Source: Neelides folsomi (lineage: Eukaryota; Arthropoda; Collembola; Neelipleona; Neelidae). From it: a stretch of 64,000 nt of DNA. The stretch lies in the NCBI GenBank assembly GCA_034687125.1, contig JAQGBZ010000004.1, positions 248,001 to 312,000 of the forward strand, read 5' to 3'. How positions within the stretch are numbered: position 1 is the first letter of the stretch; each line of letters opens with the position of its first letter. Below are positions 53,215 through 64,000 of the stretch, one piece after another. The notes beneath the pieces are model-generated. The model had not been told where the DNA came from. It saw only the letters and a list, made by a program, of their open reading frames with translations, and did no database searches. Position numbers and translations under genes: made by a program.

Positions 53215-55322
53215 CACACTAATACACGCAAAGACAATTTTTTTAACATTTTAGGAATTTAATAATTAGAGTCTGAAATCTTAATTATTGTTTTCAAAAA
53301 ACAGATAATTTCCTATACCTTTTTCAAAGGTCCAAAAAGATCTCTGACATTATTCTCGCTTGCAGTACAAAATGACATGTAATTGGTAACAAATTACTCT
53401 ACATTTTATGGCCCAAATGACAGAAGATTCTTCTCATTTTGGAAAGGTCTAGGGTACGTATTGTTCAACAGAATAGCTAGGTCCAATTAACTGTGTTTTT
53501 CCAATGACACTTTCGAACCGTTAAACCTTCAACAATGAAAGGTCTTCATAGACATTGAATAAAAAGGAACTTGTGCCCCATGTAGTCTTTAGATTTAAGG
53601 GAAGGAAGAGGAGGCGACTCGTTTCTTGTACTGCTAATAAGTAATATGTCTTGGTGTTGTTTGGAGAGAAAATTGGACTTAAATTGTTCTGTTAAAAAGG
53701 AGGGGCGGGTCGCGTGACGAATCTTTCGAACCTCCCCTTTCCCGATGGGAACATGCTATGCCATGGGCCAACCATAGGTTATTATGTCAATTTAACCCTC
53801 TTTACAAACAAGTTACCTCACTACATACTACATAAAACATATTCAATATCACGAGTGTGCATATATTTCCATACACTCATTATTTTAATACCTGATGCCT
53901 CAAATTGTAACAACTCACATCTCAGCGACTCCTTATCCTAATTTCATCTAAACCTTTTAAGATCAATTTAAACCTAATAAATACAAACACTGGTCATCAT
54001 CGTCTATTAATGAAAGGAAATGGCTCCGACAAACATTTATTTTATCCTAATAGCTTCAGTGTCTTGAATTTATTAACTTTTTATAAAAATTGACTTAAAA
54101 AACTGACCCATAAAAAGGTAATTTTTGAATATTTTTCATACAATTCATACTACAATTAATCAAAAGAGTAAAATCAGTTGGATTTTGTAGATTTAAATTA
54201 TGAAAATTTTGTGGCATTAAATTTTAGTATTTTTTCTCCAAAAATCAAATAGAATTTTGGGGGATTTCAATTTTATTGAATTTCGTTCAATTCCCCCTCT
54301 CTTTTAAGGTCCTCATATTTTGTCGAATCTCCATCGGATCGTATATTTTTCCTTGGCCGAGACCTTCAACTTCACATGGGAATCCATGGGAATGTGGTCA
54401 TGAAGTGGGGAACCCTCCTTGTAGAATAAAACTGTTCCTCTTCAGGTCTTTCATTTCTTGAACCGTATAAGTAATAGGAGTTTAAAGACTTCTTTATGAT
54501 ATTGCAACTTGAAGAGGTTCGAGAGCTGAGTCACACAACGTTCATACACTTTCGACCCGTATCTGACCATCCATTTCTTGCATTATATTGCCCGTCGAGC
54601 ATAAGGTAATCCCAAGGAAGAGTCATGTATCAAAAATACGTGTGTCTTGGTGGGAGAAATCATAAATCGATATTTGGGGTTGTAAAAATTTATGGGTCTG
54701 CTCAAGTTTGTGTGCGTCCGAGGGAAGGAGGGTGAAAAGCTCCATGTGTGTGTGAGAGAGAAACAAAAAGAGGGGAATTGTGTACCTTCGAGGAGACGTT
54801 TCATTTTATGGAATCTCTGTTGGTCACAACAATTTTACTTCACCTTATTTTATCTTTGGAGGCATCTGGCAAGTGGAGAGAATTTGCAATAATAATCGCA
54901 AAACATGAGCACAAGAACTCAAAACTGAAATTACCTGAATAATATTTTTTTATTATATGCATAACCAAAGTGTCCTATCTATCTTGAACAGATATAATAA
55001 AGTGTAAGAAATTCTAAGAGATTTGAGCATGATACATAAATACATACATTTATTGTATTTGGAATTAAATTTTACTTGGAACTGGAGGGTCGTCTGCTAA
55101 TTCCTTCTTTGCCTTAACCAGGAGTAAAATGTGACTGCGTTTGTCTCATCCACTTCAAGGAATATTTGTAAGGTGTAGTTTAAAAAATTTATGGCCACTT
55201 GACCCTATTTTGTTTATGACGGTGTCTTCAAACATCCCTGGCAAATCCTAATCTCAAGTATATTGCTTTTCCTGAGCTGATCCTTTCCCTTATCCTTTTT
55301 GAAGAATAGGGAGGAAGGAGAC

Positions 55323-55355
55323 GGAAGAGGAGGGAGAGGGGGGAAGAAAGAGAGA
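55323..55355 (+). repeat. 33-nt uninterrupted polypurine tract
   Basis: The plus strand has 33 consecutive purines with a run of G at the centre, inside a 78-bp segment (55301-55378) that is over 90 percent purine. Such tracts can form triplex (H-DNA) structures and are frequent in some arthropod genomes. No gene is attached. Confidence 0.8.
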
Positions 55356-58300
55356 CGTAAAGGAAGAATAGGGACAGGTCTTCTTCATACAACAACCCAA
55401 GTGATGAATTCCCCGACTTTAAATACAAGGGCTAATTGGCTCATAAAACTTTTCCTTGAGACACGCCATTCTCACCGGACCCTTTTTTACGTCAAGTTGG
55501 GCATCGGGTTCGGGACTCAACAGCTCGACTCCCAGAAGATCCAATTCATTCTTCTTCCCCTCCTCGAGCTCTTCCCTATTGAGTTATTCATAAGAGACCA
55601 AGGCAGACTTTGTTGGGCTGATGGAAGCCGGACGGAGGAGCTGGAGAGAAATTGAGAGAATAAATATGACCCGTAATGAGTTTCGTTTATGAAATATAAG
55701 ACAATTTTGTCCACAGCATGGTGCAATTAAGACAGGCAAATAACGAGAAAAAGAGACCTCAGACGCTGCAGGAAGAAAATGAGAGTTGAAAAAAGGCATT
55801 GCCCAGGAAAATATTTGCGAACTTGTCCGCCAGCCCTGAAAACCAGGAGAATTTATTTTATGAGTCTCTTCATTTCAAGATGAAAGATTCAATTACTCAG
55901 GAGTTATAACATAAGCTTTCAACCTTACCTTTGAGCTCCCTCACTGTTAAAAGTCCTCTTCAAATAATCCATAATTGTTCCATTCTCTTCAAGGAATTTT
56001 AAAAGGAATTCTTACATTTTTTCCTTATTCTTATGAGATAATTTACTAGTACATTAGGAATCTTGATCCTTGGGAAATCTCATAATCCAATGAGAAATAA
56101 TGTGTCCAAATTTATTCAGATTTCATAAGGACTTTTATTTCTACTTTTATTCTTCCCACCTAGTAGTACATACATTACATACATACATGTGTGTATATGA
56201 TACATATTTTATGTATACGAAAACTCTAGTATTTTGTAGCAAAATAAATATTCTGTTAATAAAACTTTTGTTTGAATTTTGGCATCTGGTTTCAATTCCT
56301 TTTATACAAAATATCCTTTAGGATTTATTTCCTCCCTGCAACCACTCCTGTCAAATTACTACAATAATTTAAAAATTACAAAATAGCGAGTTGGAACGAA
56401 TTTTGCTGACTCACTATGGAGTTTAAGGCCTCGAGTGTCTCTCCATATTTATCCTACCTTTTACCCCATATCAATATTTTATTTATGAAGGCGGGTGGAA
56501 ATCCTAATGTACAATATGACATAGACCTCTTCACCATTGTTCACAGTTTCCCTCGAGGTCTCTCTCTTCAGAAAGGCACAATACCTTCTCGTTTTATAAA
56601 AGTATAATATTTATGTCCGGATGTCAGGTAGGAGCGATCAGAGGGAAGAGACGAACCCTTGGAAAACAATTTGTCTCCACGCCATTATTCTCTTCCCTCT
56701 CCTGAGGCACCTTCGAGGGCCGTGGCAATTTATACAGATAGATATATATACCCTATGGTTAGAATATATATAAGAATAAGATAGAATATATAAGAATGGT
56801 CTTCTTTATTTTGTTCCTTCGTCAGTCTTAGGGAAAAGTCAATTGTGAGGCTGGAGAAACAAGATTAAGACAGAGGCTCTCAACGCTGCTGCCCAGTGAG
56901 GCTTTGAAGGATTTCTTTTATTCATCTCCTTCATTCTTTCTTCTTTTCTTTGTGTTTTCCGGCGAGGGTCTTGGAATATATGACCACGCTATGGAACCAG
57001 CCGTTCCTCGATGAGGGCGGTGAGAAACCCTTGTTTTCTTAACTATCTCGTGAATGATTCATCAAAGAGATGCCGAATGTGAATTTATGACTTGACGAGA
57101 ACTATATAATACTATGTATATTACATGTTGATAATATATGATTTTTTAACTTTAACTCTCTTGTAAGAGTTATGAATGTGATCGTCTTCACCCTTCAAGC
57201 CCTTTATGACACACTGACACACGATGTACATCGATGTGTTGGGGAGATATAGCCAGTTTTAAACCCGTTCTTGTACGTTCGAACATTTCAAACAATTGAA
57301 TAAAATATGAGTAGTAATTATATTGGAATTCTTCTCAATTTATGTCTCTATCTTCTATTGAATGATATTCAATTTTAAATTCATTAATTCTTTACATTAA
57401 TGAGAGGAATTTGAAAAGCCTTCAGGTAGCATACAAATAATATAAATTTAACTTTTATAAATATGATGATGAACGGCTTATTGGAATGAGTTGATGAGAG
57501 TTTGGGTTGTTGCACTAAACCGGATTTCTGAATCTGGCAAAGATCTAAAAGTAAAATGAGTAAAAAGTTTTAATTAACATGTTTCATGTTTGAAGAATCT
57601 CTAGAATCAATTTATCTCTTTCACATGAATCTTCCCGTCGCGAATTCATTGAGAAGTCTTCCCAATCAGAGTTAATTCAACGCAGAGGAAACGTGTAACT
57701 TATCGCCTTCAAATCCCAACTTCACAACATTTCCCTGATTTCAAACTTAAATGAGAGGGCTCATTAACGATAATGATTTGACTCCTTTTTTAAAACTTTA
57801 ATTTCCAAATTCTTACATTTAGAAACATTTCTGATTGCATTTAAACTTTTTTAAACTTTTAGATGTAGTAATTAAAAAGTTATGACCTTATGACACTGCT
57901 GTGAATTAAACTTTAAATGCTATATTAAATGTAAGACTTACTTACCTATACACTTATGCATTACTTACTCGTATAAGTTTATAAACGTCAAAAAATTTAA
58001 AATCAATAAAAATTATAAACAATTCAAAATATGTAAATACTACCTCATTATGAACCATGTTCTACCTATTAAGGTTAATATACAACCATGAAGAAGTTAT
58101 TAAATGCCCTATAATTACAAGAGATAAGAAGCGATTGTCATCTTTTAGATGGGATTTAATTCTCATTAACATTTAATTTTCCTGTTTGAGGTTATTGAAT
58201 CAAAGTTCTTACTTCCTTTAAAGATTCTGCCTCAAGATAAGTCAAAGAAAGGTAAAGTAAATTAAACGCTTCTTTCCATATATGAATCCAATCTATTGAT

Positions 58301-58383
58301 TCTACACATTGCTTCAGGTATTGCATACATAATATTATATTTCCTATTAAGGACATTACAGTGATATATTTGTGAAATGGCCA

Positions 58384-58467
58384 TGTAATACCATATCATA
58401 TAAATTATATGAGATGAATCTCAGAAATACCATACATTGGTACATTGGTACTTATAATGTACATTAC
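58384..58467. repeat. TAC/GTA/CATA-rich island with near-palindromes
   Basis: Contains AATACCATATCATATAAATT and ATACCATACATTGGTACATTGG. The CATTGGTA motif is directly repeated (58435 and 58443), and ATCATATAAATTATATGA is nearly self-complementary. Confidence 0.4.
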
Positions 58468-61400
58468 AAATCTGTGAAAACATCGCTGCAGCATTATATG
58501 TATCTGTAGGTAGAAAGGAAAAGAAAGACTGAATGCGCATAAAATGATCAAGATAAGAGATGATCTTCTTTGATATGAAGAAAGTAACAAGTTTCAAGAC
58601 GGCCCTCATCATTTTTCATCATGAAGAGTCGAGGGAGTGAATATGTAAATGGAAATGCGTGTGTGGATGGAGGGGGAGGGTTCCGTCCCTTCTCAGCCTA
58701 AATTGCTCTTTGACATGAATTTCAAGTATTTTTATTTTCCCTCCATCGCCATTATAATAGTTGTCACACACTCGGAGACACCTAATCGGCTTCATGATGA
58801 GATACAATTCACTTTCATGCTCCAACCAAAGAGCACCAGAACTCAATGAAAGACCTTCACATATTGACAATCATTTCATATGCAGAGTTCACGAGTCGCC
58901 CGACTCTCAAAGACATTCTTTCATAAAATATTTTGAGCAATTGTTACTAGACGCAAATTCACTTCCACGTGCATACTATAACACTAATACACAAACATGT
59001 CCAATAAACTCCTTATTGCATGCTATAACTTATATGTAAATTCGTAACAGCTTGTATCGTAATAAATATTTGTATGGTATATGGACATACATATTATATA
59101 CTACAAGTTCATAATAGATATGCGAGATTTTTATACAACTAATGGCAATAAGCGAGGCGGGTTGATCTACGTTGATTAGGATCTTCCTCTTCGGAATAAC
59201 TCGACTGTCACTAACAGAAACGTCAAGGAGAGATCTTTTCCTTTGATTGATTTGTCATTCATGGTTCTCCTCCGCATCCGAATATTTACTGGCCCTATCA
59301 AATTGGTCCCTTCATAGGAGAATATTAAGGAACGAGTTCCTCTTTCTCTCTTTTCTTTCTCTCCATGTTTTTCCATACATTCGGACAGAGACGGCGATTT
59401 GATATACGACCCCAGTATCATATCGTGTGTGATAAGTAACACAGATCATGAATGAGCCACCGTATCTGTGTAATAATCTTTAATGAGACCAAGTCTTGAA
59501 TATGAGATCTCATTTTAAAAAAAGACGTGTATGGTTGATCCATTGTATTCGGATATCCTTCTTCCTATCACTTCATCTTTTCCTCCTTTTGTCAGTTTAT
59601 TATCATTGGGACATAATATCATATTGACATTTTGAACATGTATCGTTTTTTATAAGCCAACTATTCAGAATTATTATACCTTAGAAAAAACGAAACTATT
59701 CCTATCTAAACACTTAATAAAATACTCCTGCTTTTATCCCGTTAGTTTACAAAATTATTCATTTATGTAGGTTTGAATTTTTTTGATTAATTATCTCCAA
59801 TCCACGTGGATAGAAAATTGGTTAAATAACTCTGTAAACACAAGCTATCGTAGATAGGAGATTATTGATTCCTATTCAAGGGCGGCTTAAGCGAAAGTAA
59901 TTTTAGGTTTTTGAGTAATGGTCTCCTTGATTATAATTATAGTTTAGCACATAGCCCTCATATTTTCTCAACACTCTTTAACTCCTAGTTAGTGATGGTT
60001 GAAGGAGGAGAAAACATGTCGTTGTTGGATATCTGAATGTGCATCTGCCTTCCTTGTTCCTTTCCCACTTGACAATGTTAATTATCCATCGAGTTTTCCT
60101 CCCTCGGGATGACCAACAAATCCCAAGATCCCTCAGCTCCATTACCAAACATATTTAGTTTAAGGGTAAGGGTAAAATGACCGAATATAAAATATATTAC
60201 CAATATACAGAATACCATATACTAATATGCAAGTGTAAGTATTGTATATTTGAGAAGTAAGAAATGGGATAAGTGGAAGGGAGTTGAATTCCTTCTTGTT
60301 TGCTTTTGGCCGTCTTTTGAGGGTAATGAGTAGGACGGAGTCATTCCAAAGCTGGTGGCTGTTAATGACCATAACAAACAATTCCCAGCTTCTCCTCATC
60401 AACACTAATTGCCCAACACTTTATTCCGAATAGATTCAAAGAGTCGATATTGATATTCTTAGCGTGAGTTTGAAATGAGTCGACGAAGGGTTTCCTACAC
60501 AGCTCCTAACTTCCTTCCTACACAGCACACGCAACACCCAAAGACGACACGAAAAGACGTTCGTTAGTAAACTGTCTCTTTCTTCCTCTCAGATTCCTTA
60601 AGTTACTTAAGTAGGTACTTATTCCTCTCGATATAATTATTCTTCCCATCTCACTAATACACCTAAATGGTCTCATTTCCATTTCCAGCATTTCTCATAC
60701 GCCCAAGCTAAAAACCAACTCTGCATACGTAATAAATAATTGCTGGCACCAAACACACCATGATGAAGAATAGGAAAAATGTAGAGCTGAGAGATCGAAT
60801 GCATTGATTCTTTTCAGTCTGTGTAGTTGGTCTCATTTGTGTAGTATGTAACTTATGGGTCCATAAATGTGATTGATAAACATGATTTTAAATTGAAAGT
60901 AAACAGGTCTTTAAAACACTTATAATTCCTGCACATAAAAATAATGTTAATTATTCGAGAATTTATTTACGGAAATTATAAAACTTTAATAAAATGTACG
61001 TTTATTTATTTTGTATGAGTATTTAAATATTCATTTCATCTTGATTTTAAAAAGAAAGTAGAACGGTAATTGTAATTATGTATGTTGAAATGAAAGTTTT
61101 AACAATTTGCCTCATAAATCAATTCCAAGATAAAATTTGAATAATGCAGGCATATATGGACTTGACCCTTTAGACTCGCAACAAGCTCAAATCATATATG
61201 CTTTTGACACTGACAAGACACAAATGACAGGGAGGCTATGAGATGACCTTTAGTATGACATGGCTTGACAGAAGCTTCGTGCTCCCGTGGGTTTTAGACA
61301 GGTCAAATCATTTAAATTTCACTTTTCGCTTTTTGGAGACAATAGGTTGTATTCCTTAAGTTGAATTTTACTATCGTGAGCAAAAAATGCAAAGCGGCGC

Positions 61401-63073
61401 CTCTACCTGATCAGCTTTCTTTTAACTCATCTTTTACTTCTCACTCGGGAAAATGGGAAACTTAAAATGTTGGCAGTCAAAAGGGAATATTATCTTCTCG
61501 TAAAATTAATTGTTTAAAGTGGTCATCCAACAGAGAATGTTCATAAGAACCATTTTTTACCTTTTTACCACTATTTGTTTTATGAAACAAGTTCGGTTCA
61601 AAAATTATGACTTGCGTAACATTTATTCTATAAGATATTGAAGAAATTTTTTAAACAAGAAGTTTTAATTCTTTTATTTTACTTCTTCGTAAATACCCCT
61701 CATGAGCTTACAAAAAGTACAACCAATGATTGTAAAAATATGAGTTATTTCCATTTTTTACAACCTGTTTATTACCTTTTAAAATTTAGCTTAGAATACG
61801 TAGAAAACTTATTTAGGAAACAGAAGTACGAATAAGCCTATGAAAAAGCTAAAAATGGATTAAGTCAATATTTCTTAAGATGGGTCGGAAACTTTTGAAG
61901 TTTTGTTAAATACAAAACCAGTCTATAAATGTCATGATTGTATTTTTAAGTCTCCTCATATCATGTGCAGTTCTTAGATAAGCCTTTAGTAAAGTATGTT
62001 GGTAATTAAACCAGAAAAGGGTTCCACTCCGACAAACAAAGGCTTCAATGTAAAAGTATTAAAAAGGAAGTTATATCTGTAGTAGTGAAGCTACTTAAAA
62101 AATAATTCCATTCTTAGAGTTAGTCTATAGTCGATACATATTTATATTTACTTGTAAAGACTTGTAACACTCCTGTTTTTATTTAAATGTTTATCTTATT
62201 CCAAACCATATAAAGGTATTGAAAATATTAAATGGAAACAGTCGGTTATAAAACTAAAAGGGGAATAAAATTTGAAAATATTCTAGATAGGGAAGAGTGT
62301 AAAGATGAGGGATCTAATCTTGAGCCTAAAAAGGCTCTTTCTTCCTTTCAAGCCCGGTGTCCGACAGAGCTCCCTCGATCTTCCTTCACTCTTTCATCAA
62401 TTTCTCGAAGGGGATGAATAAAGGCACATGAGGCGTCGAGACGGGAAAGGAAGCTGAAGCGAGAGATAAGAAACACCAAAGGGAAGCTCCACTTTGACGT
62501 TTCAGGGAGTAAAGGTTACATTTGTATGTGAAACTAATATCCAAGGCGGAAGACGAGATGGAACAGTGTAGATTTACGAATCGACCGGAGAGCTCCAGAT
62601 GAAATTGAAGAATAAGAAAATGCATGTATTGTAAAGGAAATGAGAGTAACTTACTTTAAATGCCTTTTCCATTCACCGATGTGAAGTCTCATCACATGCT
62701 GGTTGTATAACCATAGGTAAGAATATTCCTAGGATAGGATTACTTATGATAGGATAGGTACATATAGGTTAGGATTTGACTCGGAGATAAAATCGCCGTG
62801 GGCATCGGAGACGACGAGGGCCGGAGCCAGCTGAGAGACTCATCTTCACTTCACTCTTTTACATCTTCGAGCTCCTTAATAAGGAGTTGGATAATAGGTG
62901 AGGTAGCCAAGCCCTTTGCTCTCTTTACGTGCCCGAATGTGAAGATTTTCATTTCAGATTCCCTGCCACTTACAAGGGAATTCTCTTTGGTGTGCCTGAC
63001 GGTGGTTGCCCCAACATTTGAACCTCCAGGCTCCTCGTATCTCTCTATTTAAAAACTGTTGATCTTGGCCCTT

Positions 63074-63095
63074 AAGGTCCACCTTACTGGACCTT
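63074..63095. repeat. Perfect 8-bp hairpin
   Basis: AAGGTCCA and TGGACCTT are exact reverse complements around a CCTTAC loop, followed by a short T run. It is in GC-richer spacer. No associated gene; function unknown. Confidence 0.6.
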
Positions 63096-64000
63096 TTTGG
63101 GTGGCTGACAGGTTAAACAAGGGGTTTGATTGTAAGTGTAATAATGAAGGGGCTAAAGATGAAAAATAATAGATTGGAAGAAAGTGAACTCGAGGCGGAA
63201 TGAGTTGTTCTGCTGCTGAATCTTTCTCATTTTAATGCCTATGCTTCAGTATGCTCTTTGTATGTAACCTCAGATATGTTCCGTGTAACTTCAGTATACT
63301 GTAGTAATAAGGAAGGAAGGAGCCGACGTTTTTTAAAAGCCTTTTGGTGATAAGGTCAAATGTGACACAAGAGAGGAGAAATGAGAAGTCATTGAAAACA
63401 AGGGAGGTTTTATCAAATTTTAATTTTTCAAGTGTCACTGGCTTGAGGGGACCATTGAACAGAACGGGCTCACCCATGATTTATTTTATTGGGCTTTTTG
63501 ATTTACGCCCTTTTCTCTTATATTGTAAGAACCACCATAAGAGCAGGTTCGGTGGTCGACGATTCCTTCAACATCGGCTGGTATAGGTTCAAAACGGCGG
63601 CACGAAGACCATGCATTTCAAATCGCATGATACCAACGAAGAGTTCTTGGATTGAAGAGAGAAAGAAATCTTGGGTTGAGATCTTTTTCTTTCGGTAATG
63701 TAATGTGTTACACTTCTTTTCTTCTCGGCCCATTCGACTGCTCTTTGGTGAGGGCCATTAGGAAGAAGACGGAGACGAGTCGAGTTGGTTTCTTTACAGG
63801 AGCTGTTCCTATTAAGAATTCAATGGATAACTTTAAACATTTAATTGGTCTCCTTGTCCGGCACTTTTTCTTCAATCTCACTTCAAAGACCTTTTGCCCC
63901 ACTATCCGATTTTATATACCAATTTTATATACATTCCCCCAACCCACCTCGTTCCTTACATTAAGAACTTTGAGAGTTTCGAGAATCCCCTGATTTAATT

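Larger units (their letters stand above)
49622..64000. other. Gene-poor spacer to the window end
   Basis: No gene is supportable. GC-richer blocks (50850-51560, 53570-53760, 54270-54870, 55080-55800, 56400-57010, 62330-63010, 63060-63960) alternate with AT-rich DNA (52290-52740, 53090-53260, 57780-58110, 60880-61140, 61610-61850). TAC/GTA islands lie at 50031-50110, 51770-51845, 56160-56225, 58384-58467, 59060-59110 and 60178-60256. A polypurine tract at 55323-55355 and a solo mariner-like end at 53191-53214 are listed separately. The frame reaching toward the window's right edge has no recognisable motif. Confidence 0.5.

Noticed and set aside
55299-55655. 118-codon plus-strand frame
   Set aside because: Its Arg/Gly/Glu-rich start is simply the translated polypurine tract, and the rest has no domain.
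61150-61235. Acceptor-like TAATGCAG followed by a 27-codon frame (GLDPLDSQQAQIIYAF...)
   Set aside because: Too short to judge, no partner exon was found, and the frame length is not unusual by chance.
61638-62100. Broken frames that could be a decayed retroelement
   Set aside because: No reverse transcriptase, RNase H or integrase motif could be recognised in any frame.

Overview
This window is animal nuclear DNA, most probably from an arthropod. The evidence is spliced genes with GT-AG introns of about 85-165 bp, Kozak-like start contexts, AATAAA polyadenylation signals, decayed Tc1/mariner elements and very AT-rich spacer. The spacer texture (blocks of purine-rich or pyrimidine-rich DNA alternating with AT-rich DNA, plus many short TAC/GTA/CATA-rich islands) resembles my impression of caligid copepods (sea lice). 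That species guess is unverified. Nothing here looks bacterial, viral or organellar.

Two protein-coding genes can be supported, both between 22.0 and 28.7 kb and converging on each other. The first, on the + strand (22035-23553), has five exons joining into 374 residues. It is a secreted or luminal protein of the C16orf89 (UPF0764, DUF4735) family. The second, on the - strand (26901-28663), has three exons joining into 485 residues. Its two small first exons rebuild an RIIa (PKA regulatory-subunit type) dimerization/docking domain, and the long third exon encodes a disordered Asn/Gln/His/Pro/Phe-rich tail. That architecture recalls A-kinase-anchoring, sperm or ciliary RIIa proteins such as CABYR, SPA17 and ropporin. 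I see no functional link between the two genes.

From 1 to 11.9 kb I find no convincing gene. From 11.9 to 13.5 kb four inverted-repeat elements sit almost end to end: a long-arm snapback element, two TA-flanked elements and a short one with inverted ends of about 45 bp. The third still carries the last codons of a Tc1/mariner transposase. At 36.5 kb another TA-flanked element keeps the opposite end, the transposase N-terminus. The rest (13.5-22.0, 23.7-26.7 and 28.7-64.0 kb) is spacer, long intron or gene-poor DNA with minor tandem repeats, a polypurine tract and the dispersed TAC/GTA islands. No tRNA, rRNA, conserved microRNA or CRISPR array was recognised. I did not find a clearly new multi-gene system. 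The best leads are the RIIa-plus-disordered-tail protein, the mobile-element cluster and the dispersed islands.
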